A program made the translations under genes and the position numbers. 40,944 bases of DNA. Source: Porticoccaceae bacterium UBA2002. GTDB lineage: Bacteria > Pseudomonadota > Gammaproteobacteria > Pseudomonadales > Porticoccaceae. Shown here piece by piece: positions 8,311 through 16,896 of the stretch. The stretch is from the NCBI GenBank assembly GCA_002334915.1, contig DDCQ01000071.1, positions 31,565 through 72,508 on the forward strand, written 5' to 3'. Position 1 is the stretch's first letter. The number at the start of each line of letters is the position of its first letter. The notes under the pieces were generated by a model that saw only the letters and a list, made by a program, of their open reading frames with translations, ran no database searches and was not told the DNA's origin.

Positions 8311-9129
8311 TTATCGGGTTAATCCAAGATTCGGTAATATTTTCGCTGACAGGCTGGCAGCATTGACGTAAATGGTTTCTTCCTGACCCTGCCGCATAAT
8401 CGTGACTGGCAGGCTGTTGCTGTTACTGTAGCTGACCCATTGGGCTGGATTGGCCATTAACTCCTGCACCGACTTGCCATCTACCTGAACAACTATATCG
8501 CCCTCTTGCAGATCGGCTATAGATGTTAACTCTGCTGAGAGATTATTTAATTTAAGCCCAGAACCACTGCCCGCCATCACCGGGACAGCACCAAACATAT
8601 TGGCCAGGGCAAAGCCCTCCTGGGGTTCGCTGGAGGTTTCCGCTGGCGATACCTGCTCAGTTTCAATAATTACCTCAGGTTTTTTCATTACAACTTGCTG
8701 GGTAACGCCATTCTTGCGCACCACAATTCTAAAGGTCTCTATATCCACCAAACGGAAGCCGGAACCAAGGTCATCGTCAATACGATAAACCGCCTCTGGC
8801 TTGCCATTAAACTTTAATGTGGCCAGAGAATCCTCGCCAGCCATCATCACACCCAGAAGTAGAGCGTTAATATTGGCCTCTGGCAACTCGCCATGTTTTT
8901 GTGCAAGGCTGGTCTCGTCAACCACCGAGTCGCTGCTAAACCAGTTCCAGTAGAGCACTTTTGCCGAGGCTGGCCGGGAGATTTCTCTGAACTCCCGATC
9001 ACCAGAGGAGATAAATTGCAGTGCTATTGAGACCGCCAGATAGATAGAGGCAACCAGCAGTACAAGCAACAGGGCGAGAGGTGCCAGTTCACTGGAGGGG
9101 CGATCGAGTAGCTTGCGGCTAATTGACAT
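8311..9129 (-). CDS. gspC: Type II secretion protein GspC
   Basis: A 272-residue inner-membrane clamp protein linking the inner-membrane platform to GspD. One membrane helix lies at about 15-38. The HR domain is about 60-160 (ALLLGVMMAGEDSLATLKF, then AVYRIDDDLGSGFRLVDI), and a C-terminal PDZ-like domain follows a Ser/Glu-rich linker (LKLNNLSAELTSIADLQEGD, then IVVQVDGKSVQEL). I chose ATG 9129 over the upstream ATG 9150 because a perfect GGAGGT lies at 9135-9140, five bases before it. The start overlaps the gspM stop by 11 bases. Its place after gspM, rather than at the head of the operon, is unusual. Confidence 0.92.
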   Translation of the reverse strand: MSISRKLLDRPSSELAPLALLLVLLVASIYLAVSIALQFISSGDREFREISRPASAKVLYWNWFSSDSVVDETSLAQKHGELPEANINALLLGVMMAGEDSLATLKFNGKPEAVYRIDDDLGSGFRLVDIETFRIVVRKNGVTQQVVMKKPEVIIETEQVSPAETSSEPQEGFALANMFGAVPVMAGSGSGLKLNNLSAELTSIADLQEGDIVVQVDGKSVQELMANPAQWVSYSNSNSLPVTIMRQGQEETIYVNAASLSAKILPNLGLTR

Positions 9130-9610
9130 AACTGACCTCCAGAGTCGCATCCCACAGATTGGTTTCCGTGGCCGACCCAGTCACCTGAATGCTGTCCACC
9201 ACAAAGCCCCGACAGGCAATCTGGTGCGCTATGCGCACCACTCGATTGGCATCACTGGAGGTAAGGCTCAGTACCACCCCATCACCGACCTCGCGCAAAT
9301 TCTTCAACCTCAGTTGATTGCGGCGAATCAGTCGGGTCAACAGGTCCTTAGCGGGTTCTGCTGACGCTCTGGAAGCTGAACAGCTATTGGTAAGCCGGGA
9401 AACCACCGCCTGCTGCTGTTGCAGCCACAGCATATCTGCCTGCAATTGTTTCTGCTGGCCGGCTAAATCGCTATTTCTGTCCAGCTGAGGCAATAATGTA
9501 ATATACAGCAGAGCCATTAAAAGCAGAGCCGCTCCGGCACAGACAAATAGCCTTTCCCGCTCTTGCAGATCGGCAAATTTATCCTGCAAATTAGTGAGCA
9601 GTGTTTTCAT
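9119..9610 (-). CDS. gspM: Type II secretion protein GspM
   Basis: A 163-residue bitopic protein with a short cytoplasmic N-terminus (NLQDKFADLQERERLF), one membrane helix at about 20-40, a coiled-coil stretch (about 45-75, Gln/Leu rich) and a ferredoxin-like periplasmic domain ending LWDATLEVSYVN. GspM binds GspL in the inner-membrane platform. Similarity in this family is low, so the call rests on topology, size and position. The start overlaps the gspL stop by 4 bases (ATGA), and the 3' end carries the gspC ribosome-binding site. Confidence 0.9.
   Translation of the reverse strand: MKTLLTNLQDKFADLQERERLFVCAGAALLLMALLYITLLPQLDRNSDLAGQQKQLQADMLWLQQQQAVVSRLTNSCSASRASAEPAKDLLTRLIRRNQLRLKNLREVGDGVVLSLTSSDANRVVRIAHQIACRGFVVDSIQVTGSATETNLWDATLEVSYVN
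9135..9140 (-). promoter_or_regulatory. Shine-Dalgarno of gspC
   Basis: GGAGGT on the minus strand, 5 bases before ATG 9129, inside the 3' end of gspM. It decides between the starts at 9150 and 9129. Confidence 0.85.
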
Positions 9611-10746
9611 TGACCACCCCCTGAGCTAGGGGTAAGGGTCAGCACAATAGAGTCTGCTCCCCTGTTGGGCTGCTGAGTAATCGAGGTTTGGTAACCCGGG
9701 ATATTCAGTGCTTTGGCCTTTAGTTTGCTGCCATTATCAATCACCAGCGATAACTTATCTGCCTCTGCTGTCAGGCCAATCAGATTACAGTCACAGGCGG
9801 TCATTAGACTGTCCAGTGCAATTAACCCGGCGACGGCGCCAGTGCGCAGGCTCTGCTGCTGCTTAAATAGATAGCTCAGTCGCTGCTCGGCCAGGCCTCT
9901 GGCCTCTGCCGCTTTGATATTGCCGGTGCCAAATAGCTTTGAGGAGCCAGAGACCAGCTGTTGCTCTAGCTGCTGCACCTGTTTGCCCAGCAAGTTATTG
10001 GAAATCTGCAGATACGCGAACAGTAATACCAGAACCAACACCGCCAGCCCTGTTGCGGGCAGCCAGTTAGTCCGACTGGCTCTGATACTGCTGGGCTTGA
10101 ATTCTCCCTGTAATAAATTCGGTGTTGGGGGAAAATCGGCAAACTCCCAGTCAATACTGGCATCATTGATATCCGCGGATTCCACCAGATGTTCGGGCAC
10201 CATGCTCTGATCTGGTATGGAAATAGATAATCTGGGGGCAACCTCAGCGCTCTGCATCAGCCGGTCAATCATTACCCAGGCAATTTCCGGACTGGCGGCA
10301 AAACCCTGATCGGCACCGCTGCGCACCAGAATTGTGCCTTCTCTCCAGCCTACATTGATGCGCCCGGCCTCCCAGGCAAGCGCCAAATAATCGGGCACCA
10401 TGCTGCTGGCTGCCACCGCAGAATTTTTGGCTACCCGACACCAGTGCTGCATATCTTCGCGACTAACCGCCAATACTTGCAGCTGGTTATTATCAGTGCG
10501 CCCGGAGATAACAAAGTGCATCTCTTCAACGGGTTGCAATATGCGATCTTCCAGCAACCAGGGTATTAGCTGGGGCCACTTGCGTTCGGGAGCCGTGGGT
10601 ATATCCAGCTGATGAAAACCAATGCGCTCAGTGGGCACCCACAGCTGCATAGAGGTGGCACTGAGGTCATCAACAGAGCCAAACGCATCGCCTTGATTGG
10701 TAATCCGGCGGTCTAGACTGTGGATATGATCAACTGACAGATTCAT
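9607..10746 (-). CDS. gspL: Type II secretion protein GspL
   Basis: A 379-residue platform protein. The N-terminal 220 residues form the actin-like cytoplasmic domain that recruits GspE, with the family segment PERKWPQLIPWLLEDRI at 53-69. A membrane helix lies at about 229-248. The periplasmic part (250-379) has a Gln-rich coiled coil (GKQVQQLEQQL) and a ferredoxin-like domain. It ends in a Gly/Ser-rich tail. Its ATG overlaps the last base of the gspK stop (TGATG), and its stop overlaps gspM. Confidence 0.94.
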   Translation of the reverse strand: MNLSVDHIHSLDRRITNQGDAFGSVDDLSATSMQLWVPTERIGFHQLDIPTAPERKWPQLIPWLLEDRILQPVEEMHFVISGRTDNNQLQVLAVSREDMQHWCRVAKNSAVAASSMVPDYLALAWEAGRINVGWREGTILVRSGADQGFAASPEIAWVMIDRLMQSAEVAPRLSISIPDQSMVPEHLVESADINDASIDWEFADFPPTPNLLQGEFKPSSIRASRTNWLPATGLAVLVLVLLFAYLQISNNLLGKQVQQLEQQLVSGSSKLFGTGNIKAAEARGLAEQRLSYLFKQQQSLRTGAVAGLIALDSLMTACDCNLIGLTAEADKLSLVIDNGSKLKAKALNIPGYQTSITQQPNRGADSIVLTLTPSSGGGQ

Positions 10747-11891
10747 CAGTAGGCTTCCCCAATCATTGTACAGGCTGATTGCACGTTGTTAGTCTCCATA
10801 GACTGGTCTTCATCTGGGTTGTCACTCGGCTCCTGGTCAGAGCTGTTATCAAACAGTTCTTCCAGCGCTGAGGAAGCCGGCTTAGGCAACCTCGCAGGTA
10901 CCATGGTAATTTCCCGGGACAGTATCACTGGCTCCTGGAGCCCGGCTCTGTCCATTATACTTTTTACTTCGATGCGTGCCTCCCCCAATGTCACCTCTAA
11001 ATAAAGCTCAAAGTAATTGGAATTCACCCCAATCACCGCTGCTGGCCAGCGGGTTTTGACCAGGGGTAGCGCCAGCTGAGTGCGCTCGGCGATTAAATTG
11101 TGAAACTCTTCCAGGGAATTAAAGGGTCGTTGCTCGCTGACCATCTGCTCAAACTCGAGTCCCATGCTGCCTCCCAGCGCTGCCAGCAGCTGACTAGAAG
11201 CAGTATTGATATTGATGGGCGTAACGCCCGGCAGAGCACTTAGCCAGGGCATTAGCCGCTGCACCTCTGCCACCTGAAAACTACCTATGGCCGCCAGCTC
11301 TGTAATATCGGTAATCAGGCTGTTGGCTGGGACTCGCTGCGGTGTATAACCGTCGTAATCAATCTGCTCTGCGCCCCAGCTATTAATCATTTCCGAGTCT
11401 GCATCCAACCAGTCGATAATGGTCGCCGACCGCGATGGATCTGCTGCAAGCTCTTGGGATACTAACAGCGCTTCCCAAACCTTGGCATAGCCAATGGTAT
11501 CGGCACCCATCTCTGCTTTAAGGGATTGGCTGGTATAACCACTAAAGTTATTGAGGTTTATTCGCCCCTGCAGGTCGGATAGACAGCCCGTCAGAGTGCC
11601 GCCTTCAACCGGTAAAATTGGCATAGCCTGGGCCCAGTCCTCATTGAAGTGGTCTACGCCGCGATCGTCACTGCTATCACTCAGCAGTTGCCGAGCCCAG
11701 TTTTCTCCACTGATAGCCAAAAGAATGGCTTGATCTGTATGTCGGGAGCCAGTGGCCTGAGAGACATCAATCTGATGGCGATAAAAAATATTTCCCATGG
11801 TGATAACCAGGGCTAGCATCAAAATAAGCGCAGCCAAAAGAGCCACGCCGGTCTGGTGCCTAAAAGGCTGCTCGCTCCGGGACTTACTCAT
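10746..11891 (-). CDS. gspK: Type II secretion minor pseudopilin GspK
   Basis: A 381-residue large minor pseudopilin. The prepilin leader MSKSRSEQPFRHQTG is cleaved after Gly15, giving mature VALLAALILML. As in other GspK proteins there is no Glu at position +5, which suits its location at the pseudopilus tip in complex with GspI and GspJ. The large alpha domain (DLQGRINLNNF, ATIIDWLDAD, ININTASSQLLAAL) matches the family. The C-terminus is an acidic tail (SSDQEPSDNPDEDQSME) ending shortly after a single Cys. It overlaps gspJ by 4 bases and gspL by one. Confidence 0.95.
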   Translation of the reverse strand: MSKSRSEQPFRHQTGVALLAALILMLALVITMGNIFYRHQIDVSQATGSRHTDQAILLAISGENWARQLLSDSSDDRGVDHFNEDWAQAMPILPVEGGTLTGCLSDLQGRINLNNFSGYTSQSLKAEMGADTIGYAKVWEALLVSQELAADPSRSATIIDWLDADSEMINSWGAEQIDYDGYTPQRVPANSLITDITELAAIGSFQVAEVQRLMPWLSALPGVTPININTASSQLLAALGGSMGLEFEQMVSEQRPFNSLEEFHNLIAERTQLALPLVKTRWPAAVIGVNSNYFELYLEVTLGEARIEVKSIMDRAGLQEPVILSREITMVPARLPKPASSALEELFDNSSDQEPSDNPDEDQSMETNNVQSACTMIGEAY

Positions 11892-12496
11892 TGGGCCACC
11901 ACGCCGGGAAATAGACGCGAACTCTCGCCCAGGCCATCGATAGTTATGGTTACCCGAATCATTTTCGGTAGACTGCGCAGACTGTGAGTTTCATTGATTG
12001 GCGGCCAATCGGGGCCATAGAAAAAATCCTTGCTGAGATGCTCAAAAACAACCTCGTCCACATTGTCCATCAGGATTAATGTGCTTCCCTCAGATAGGCG
12101 AGGCGACTGGGTTATGGCCCAGGACTTGCGCTGCAGCTGCTGCTCGCGATTAATAATATACTCGACCCGACGCAGTCCGCTGGGGTTGGACTTCACCATA
12201 GGTCCGCCACCGCGGCTAAAGCGAACACCAAATTCACTTTTATCCGTCACATAGGCTGGCTCGCGCATACCCAGACCATCCACAAAGGGACGCGCCCGCA
12301 GATGCATAATATCCCGACCAATAATTTGCCAGGCCCGCTGCAATCTGGCCTCTTCAGCCAGACCCTGACGACTGCGCTCATTGGTCCCCAACACAGCTTC
12401 GACAGCCTGATAGGAAAGCACCGACATCAGCGCCAGCAGCAGCATTGCCACCACAGTTTCAATCAGGGTAAAACCGCTCTGGTGACGCCTATTCAT
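11888..12496 (-). CDS. gspJ: Type II secretion minor pseudopilin GspJ
   Basis: A 202-residue minor pseudopilin. The leader MNRRHQSG precedes mature FTLIETVVAMLLLALMSV, with the conserved Glu at +5 (Glu13). The remainder is the usual beta-rich globular domain, including RAWQIIGRDIMHLRARPF and the RRVEYII-type strand (LRRVEYIINREQQL). It forms the tip complex with GspI and GspK. Four-base ATGA overlaps with gspI upstream and gspK downstream indicate tight coupling. Confidence 0.95.
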   Translation of the reverse strand: MNRRHQSGFTLIETVVAMLLLALMSVLSYQAVEAVLGTNERSRQGLAEEARLQRAWQIIGRDIMHLRARPFVDGLGMREPAYVTDKSEFGVRFSRGGGPMVKSNPSGLRRVEYIINREQQLQRKSWAITQSPRLSEGSTLILMDNVDEVVFEHLSKDFFYGPDWPPINETHSLRSLPKMIRVTITIDGLGESSRLFPGVVAQ

Positions 12497-12900
12497 GAAC
12501 CCGGCTTACCCACAAGATAGAGCGCCAGAACGCCAGAAAATCTGTCACTTTTCTCAGGCCCAGCTTTGACCTCGTAGCGGTACAGGTCCTCGCCCATAGC
12601 CGACTTGATTTCCATCTGCCAGCGCCATGATTGGTCGATTTGATCCTCGACACCCCTAGTTTGTCTAGTGCTGCGATCTGTGGTCGGCACCCAGCCTTGG
12701 GAGTCCTGATAGCGCTCCAGCAAGCGGTTCCAGGAGACCTGAGTGGCGAAAAACCCCTGGCGCAATTTTAGCCGCTCATCGGCATACTGCTGCACCACAT
12801 ACAATGTGCTGCCCAGCACCCAGCTCAATATAGCCAGTGCGACCGCAACCTCGATCAGAGTAAATCCGGAGACTGATTTTGCTCTCCCGTACCTACTCAT
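12493..12900 (-). CDS. gspI: Type II secretion minor pseudopilin GspI
   Basis: A 135-residue minor pseudopilin. The leader MSRYGRAKSVSG is cleaved before FTLIEVAVALAILSWVLG, with Glu at +5 (Glu17). The short globular domain (SWRWQMEIKSAMGEDLYRYEVKAG) fits GspI, which nucleates the pseudopilus tip. It overlaps gspH and gspJ by 4 bases each (ATGA). Confidence 0.95.
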   Translation of the reverse strand: MSRYGRAKSVSGFTLIEVAVALAILSWVLGSTLYVVQQYADERLKLRQGFFATQVSWNRLLERYQDSQGWVPTTDRSTRQTRGVEDQIDQSWRWQMEIKSAMGEDLYRYEVKAGPEKSDRFSGVLALYLVGKPGS

Positions 12901-13481
12901 GGCTGCAACCGCTCCAACACCACCCCGGTCCCCGCTTCTCCCCAGTAATAGTTAAATTCGACGTCATTGGAGCTAAAGCTGAGGCGCATTTTTCCCTCGG
13001 GCTCAATATAACCATCTGGCAGAAAAGCCATTTCGGGGAGCAGTAATTCTTCCGGTTCGGCATCCACTGTCCCAAGCCCCACCAGATCTCTGCCCTGTTG
13101 CTCCTCCTGGGGCAGCAGTGGATCAACTTCATCCAGCTGCACCATCCAGTCTATCTGGGCATCATCGGAAAGCTCAAATGGCTGAGGCACTGTCACAGCT
13201 ACCCAGCGTTTGCGGTAGTAGATAACAGCCCGCAGTTGAGTGAGATCGGTCAGCTCTGGGGTCTCGGTGACCACACCATAGGCAGCGCCCCGCAGAGCGG
13301 AGTATTCAGCCAGCTGCTGCAGCCAGATATGCAGTTTGTCGGCCTCGCTGGAATAGCGACGACCAAAAGCCTGATTAATAGCCAATACACTCATAGCGGC
13401 CATGGTGGCTACAATCATAACCACTACAGAAAGTTCGATAAGGGTAAAACCCTGTTGGCGCTTGCCGGCAACCATACTCAT
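12897..13481 (-). CDS. gspH: Type II secretion minor pseudopilin GspH
   Basis: A 194-residue pseudopilin. The leader MSMVAGKRQQG precedes mature FTLIELSVVVMIVATMAAMS, with Glu at +5 (Glu16). The segment WLQQLAEYSALRGAAYGVV and a beta-rich C-terminal domain match the GspH family, which joins the tip complex to the GspG shaft. An alternative start at ATG 13475 would shorten the leader by two residues. The gap to gspG (31 bases) holds part of a hairpin. Confidence 0.93.
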   Translation of the reverse strand: MSMVAGKRQQGFTLIELSVVVMIVATMAAMSVLAINQAFGRRYSSEADKLHIWLQQLAEYSALRGAAYGVVTETPELTDLTQLRAVIYYRKRWVAVTVPQPFELSDDAQIDWMVQLDEVDPLLPQEEQQGRDLVGLGTVDAEPEELLLPEMAFLPDGYIEPEGKMRLSFSSNDVEFNYYWGEAGTGVVLERLQP

Positions 13482-13496
13482 GTAAAATAGGTTTTT

Positions 13497-13518
13497 AAGT
13501 GGGAGTGATTACTCACTT
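13497..13518 (-). other. Hairpin over the gspG stop codon
   Basis: Arms aagtg (13497-13501) and cactt (13514-13518) plus inner agt/act pairs (13504-13506 with 13511-13513) and a gatt loop give an 8-bp stem with a 2-base bulge. It includes the TGA of gspG. There is no T-run downstream, so it is unlikely to be a complete intrinsic terminator. Confidence 0.45.
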
Positions 13519-13941
13519 TATATTCCAGTTTCCCCAGTCTTTATTGGAACCTTCACCACCCTGCTGGCCGTCCACGCCGAGGGTAAAGACCTCCACCTCT
13601 TTGCCGTGGGTACCTGGGTTTTGGTAGCTGTAGGCAACACCCCAGGGATCTTCTGGCAGCTTCTCCAGGTAGGGACCATTCCACTTATCAGCGCCCGTCG
13701 CTGGGGGTTTCACCAGAGACTCCAGACCCTGCGACTGAGTGGGATAGCGGTAGTTATCCAGACGGTAAAATTTGAGTGCACTCTCTATGACTCTGATATC
13801 CTGAGCCACTCGGGTCTCTTCCGCCTGCTGAACCTTGCTAAACAGAGTGGGCCCTATCATGGCTCCCAGCAATGCAATCACCACCACCACAACCATCATT
13901 TCAATCAGGGTAAAACCTCTGTGTTTTTTGCTATTCGTCAT
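13513..13941 (-). CDS. gspG: Type II secretion major pseudopilin GspG
   Basis: A 142-residue major pseudopilin, the shaft subunit of the secretion piston. The leader MTNSKKHRG is cut before FTLIEMMVVVVVIALLGAMI, with Glu at +5 (Glu14). The family signatures RVAQDIRVIESALKFYRLDN and YPTQSQGLESLVKPP are present, as is the C-terminal calcium-site region (DVFT-like segment EVFTLGVDGQQGGEG, then DWGNW). A TTAGGT ribosome-binding site lies about 5 bases upstream of the ATG. Hairpins in both flanking gaps may help it be expressed above its neighbours. Confidence 0.97.
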   Translation of the reverse strand: MTNSKKHRGFTLIEMMVVVVVIALLGAMIGPTLFSKVQQAEETRVAQDIRVIESALKFYRLDNYRYPTQSQGLESLVKPPATGADKWNGPYLEKLPEDPWGVAYSYQNPGTHGKEVEVFTLGVDGQQGGEGSNKDWGNWNIK

Positions 13942-13975
13942 TTTTTCTACCTAATGTTATCTATCTGTTTGCCTT

Positions 13976-14005
13976 GTCTGCGGGAGTATTTAACCTACTG
14001 CAGAC
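13976..14005 (-). other. Hairpin between gspF and gspG
   Basis: Outer arms gtctgc (13976-13981) and gcagac (14000-14005), plus inner agta (13985-13988) and tact (13996-13999) with a 3-base bulge and 7-base loop. It lies just after the gspF stop and upstream of gspG on the transcript. No U-run follows, so mRNA processing or stabilisation of the gspG message is more likely than termination. Confidence 0.5.
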
Positions 14006-15213
14006 TAGACCATATTGTTCATATCCATAATGGGAAGCATGACCGCTGCAACCACAGACAGGATTATCATTCCCATAAAAATAATCAATATTGGATTGAT
14101 CAGCTTTAAAAATACCTCGATGGCATTGGCTAACCTCAGCGAGTAGTAATCTGCTACCCGCATCAACATCTTGTCCAGTTCACTGGAGGCCTCACCGCTG
14201 CCCACCATATGAATCAGAAAGCCACTGCCCACCTGCTGTTCTTCAAGCGCTTTTTGCAGGCTGCTACCGCGGCGCATACTTTCAGTCACCGCTTCCATTT
14301 TGCTGCGCAGATACAGGTTATTCACCACCGCAGACGATATCTTCAGGGCGGCAAGCGCAGGCACGCCATTGTTAAGTAACACCCCCAGACTCCGCGACCA
14401 GTCAGCAATATTTGCCATACGCGTCCAGTGCCCCAGCCCGGGCATATTTAAAATCATCTCGTGCCAGCGCTGACGGCGAATCGGGTCGCGCATCAGTCGG
14501 GCAAAGGCAAAAAGACCAATAATAATGGCCGCGAGCAGATAGAGCCCGAATTGTTGGGTAAATTCACTAAGACCAATCACCAGTTGAGTGATCCAGGGCA
14601 GCTCTCTGTTGGAGCTAGTGAAGATAGCGGTGATTTTGGGCACCACCCAGACCATCATAATCGCCACAACAATAATCGAGGTACCTACCAGTGTGGCGGG
14701 GTAGATCAGCGCTCTGGTGACAGTTTTGCGGTTTTCCGCACTGGTCTCAAGGTCCTCAGCCAGGCGCATCATAACGCGATCGAGATGCCCGCTCTCCTCG
14801 CCTACACCAATGCCGGCAATCACGGCTGGTGGGATTTTGTAGGGCGAGCGACGCAGAGCCTCAGAAAAGCTCCGGCCCTCAATAATCTCGCTGCGCCAGC
14901 TCTCAACCATGCGCCGCTGTTTTTCAGTTTCCGCCTGCTCAATAGTCATGCGCAGGGCATCTTCCAGGGGCAGGCCCGACTGAATCAGAATCGCCTGCTG
15001 CTGCAACAGCAGGGACAGATCAAAGTTATTAACCCGCGCCTCTCGGCCACGGCGGATGCTGGAGCTGGCAGTTTGACTAACCTCAGACAGTGTCGATGGC
15101 AGCAGATTTTTATCTTTTAACAGACGCCGCGCATGGCGCTCAGAATCAGCACTGACCACACCATCGACCAGTTTGCCGTCAGCGTTGTAGGCGGAGTAAT
15201 CAAAGGCTGGCAT
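14005..15213 (-). CDS. gspF: Type II secretion inner-membrane platform protein GspF
   Basis: A 402-residue polytopic platform protein that binds GspE and the pseudopilins. It has two T2SSF repeats: residues about 65-190 (LSLLLQQQAILIQSGLPLED, then VGEESGHLDRVM) and about 270-395 (RSLGVLLNNGVPALAALKI, then VGSGEASSELDKML). Membrane helices lie at about 170-192, 221-240 and 375-395. The start is 5 bases past the gspE stop. Length and order match the family. Confidence 0.97.
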   Translation of the reverse strand: MPAFDYSAYNADGKLVDGVVSADSERHARRLLKDKNLLPSTLSEVSQTASSSIRRGREARVNNFDLSLLLQQQAILIQSGLPLEDALRMTIEQAETEKQRRMVESWRSEIIEGRSFSEALRRSPYKIPPAVIAGIGVGEESGHLDRVMMRLAEDLETSAENRKTVTRALIYPATLVGTSIIVVAIMMVWVVPKITAIFTSSNRELPWITQLVIGLSEFTQQFGLYLLAAIIIGLFAFARLMRDPIRRQRWHEMILNMPGLGHWTRMANIADWSRSLGVLLNNGVPALAALKISSAVVNNLYLRSKMEAVTESMRRGSSLQKALEEQQVGSGFLIHMVGSGEASSELDKMLMRVADYYSLRLANAIEVFLKLINPILIIFMGMIILSVVAAVMLPIMDMNNMV

Positions 15214-15218
15214 AGCAG

Positions 15219-16682
15219 TTAGACGCTGGTGACGCGAAGCACTTCTTCGACAGTGGTAACGCCCTGGCGCACCAGATCGAAGCCGGCATCACGAATGCTG
15301 GGAACACGCTGGCGAATAGACTCTTCAAACTCGATTTCACCGGCATTTTCATGAATTAAAGATTGCAGTGGCGCATCCACAGTGACCAGTTCAAACATCG
15401 CCTGACGGCCAGCAAAACCAGTATTGTTGCACTCAGCGCAGCCCTTGGACTGGAAAATACTAGCGCCGGGTTCAAGCTTTAACAGACCGCGATTAAACTC
15501 ATCGGCCTGCACTTCCTGACGACAGTGACCACATAATTTGCGCATTAGCCGCTGGGATAGAATACCGCGCACAGTGGAGGCCAGCAGGAAGCTATCGACC
15601 CCTAAATCCTGCAGCCTGGTTATGGCACCGGCCGCTGTATTGGTGTGCAGCGTCGATAGCACCAGGTGGCCAGTCAAACTGGCCTGGGTGGCAATTTCCG
15701 CGGTTTCACCATCGCGAATCTCACCGATCAGAATAACATCTGGGTCCTGGCGCAGAATTGCTCTCAGACCACGGGCGAAGGTCATACCCGCACGAAGATT
15801 AATCTGCGTCTGGCTAATGCCGGGCAGGTCATATTCCACCGGGTCTTCGACCGTCATAATATTGCGCTCCTGACGGTCCATCTGCTGCAGTGCCGCATAC
15901 AATGTGGTGGTTTTACCGGAGCCTGTGGGGCCGGTGACCAGAATAATGCCATGGGGTCGGGACACCAGCTCTTCGAGCTCCTGTCTAGTGCTTGCGGCCA
16001 TACCCAGATCATCTGTCTGTAGTTTGCCGGCATCTTTGTCCAGCAGTCGCATCACCACTCGCTCACCGTGGCTGGAGGGCATGGTAGAAATTCGCAAATC
16101 AATGCTTCGCCCACCCAGGCGCACAGTCATACGGCCATCCTGAGGCAGGCGTCGCTCGGCAATATCCAGCTTGGACATCACCTTGATTCGAGAGATAAGC
16201 AGCGGCGCAATCTGGATTGAGGGGCTGAGCACGGTTCTCAGCACGCCATCGAGCCGAAAGCGCACCAGCGCTTCTTTTTCATAGGGTTCAATATGGATAT
16301 CAGAGGCGTTTTCTTTTAGCGACTCGGCCAGAATGGCGTTGAGCAGGCGCACTATGGGCGCATCATTCTCTGCATCCAAAAGGTCGCCAACCTCTTCTAA
16401 TTCTGCCGCCGCAGACTCGAGATCAACAAAATCTTTAATATCTTCCATCACTGACTCAGAGGAGCCCTGCTTGCCAGCATAAAGCTGGCTGAGCACCGCA
16501 TCGAATTCTTCGTCAGCCACCGAGCTGACAGAGAGATTGCCGCCAGCTGCACGGCTGACCTCGGCCACCGCCCAGTCCGGCGCGTCGGGCGCCAATAGCA
16601 GATTTCCCTGGTCGCTCTGCAGTAGTACTCGATTGAGGCGAGCAAACTCGTAGGGTAGCAACTCCAATGTATTCTGCGTCAT
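15219..16682 (-). CDS. gspE: Type II secretion ATPase GspE
   Basis: A 487-residue hexameric secretion ATPase and the first gene of the operon. The N-terminal GspL-binding domain spans about 1-75. Then come the NTE region (ASDIHIEPYEKEALVRFRLD at 127-146), Walker A GPTGSGKT at 251-258, the Asp box, Walker B DVILIGE at 315-321 and the His box (TGHLVLSTLHTN). The zinc-binding tetracysteine is intact: Cys384, Cys387, Cys415, Cys418. An AGAGGT ribosome-binding site (16688-16693) lies 5 bases before the ATG. The promoter should be in 16683-16896, but I see no convincing hexamer pair there. Confidence 0.98.
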   Translation of the reverse strand: MTQNTLELLPYEFARLNRVLLQSDQGNLLLAPDAPDWAVAEVSRAAGGNLSVSSVADEEFDAVLSQLYAGKQGSSESVMEDIKDFVDLESAAAELEEVGDLLDAENDAPIVRLLNAILAESLKENASDIHIEPYEKEALVRFRLDGVLRTVLSPSIQIAPLLISRIKVMSKLDIAERRLPQDGRMTVRLGGRSIDLRISTMPSSHGERVVMRLLDKDAGKLQTDDLGMAASTRQELEELVSRPHGIILVTGPTGSGKTTTLYAALQQMDRQERNIMTVEDPVEYDLPGISQTQINLRAGMTFARGLRAILRQDPDVILIGEIRDGETAEIATQASLTGHLVLSTLHTNTAAGAITRLQDLGVDSFLLASTVRGILSQRLMRKLCGHCRQEVQADEFNRGLLKLEPGASIFQSKGCAECNNTGFAGRQAMFELVTVDAPLQSLIHENAGEIEFEESIRQRVPSIRDAGFDLVRQGVTTVEEVLRVTSV

Positions 16683-16896
16683 TTACAACCTCTGGTGAAC
16701 AGCACAGCAGGTCCCGCCCAGTGCCAACAAAAATCTCAACCGAAACCTTACCACAGTCGGACATTAGTCTTACATTGTTTAGGCTTTATTACAGCGCAGA
16801 TTAGGGTTCTTTTGACTCAGCTTAAAATACTTTAAAACCCCCGCCAGCCAATGAACTTGCCTGAATTCGAGCGAAAATAATTACGCTGAGAAAACC
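16683..16896. other. Intergenic region between gspE and the DUF1820 gene
   Basis: The longest gene-free stretch (214 bases). Both flanking genes read on the minus strand, so this should hold the end of the DUF1820 transcript and the gspE promoter. It is AT-rich at about 16770-16835. I see only a weak minus-strand pair (TTTAAG then TAATCT, 17 bases apart, roughly 16797-16825) and no clear terminator hairpin. Confidence 0.3.

Noticed and set aside
9130..9150. Seven-residue longer start for gspC (ATG 9150)
   Set aside because: The GGAGGT at 9135-9140 lies inside that extension and is correctly spaced for ATG 9129 instead.
9914..10210. Open frames opposite the gsp genes, such as this 98-residue plus-strand frame inside gspL
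   Set aside because: It lies wholly within a well-supported gene in the other strand, has Ser/Cys-rich shadow composition and matches no family I recognise.
14461..15120. 219-residue plus-strand frame opposite gspF
   Set aside because: Long, but composition (His/Asn/Gln rich) is that of an antisense shadow of the clearly conserved gspF, with no domain or ribosome-binding site.
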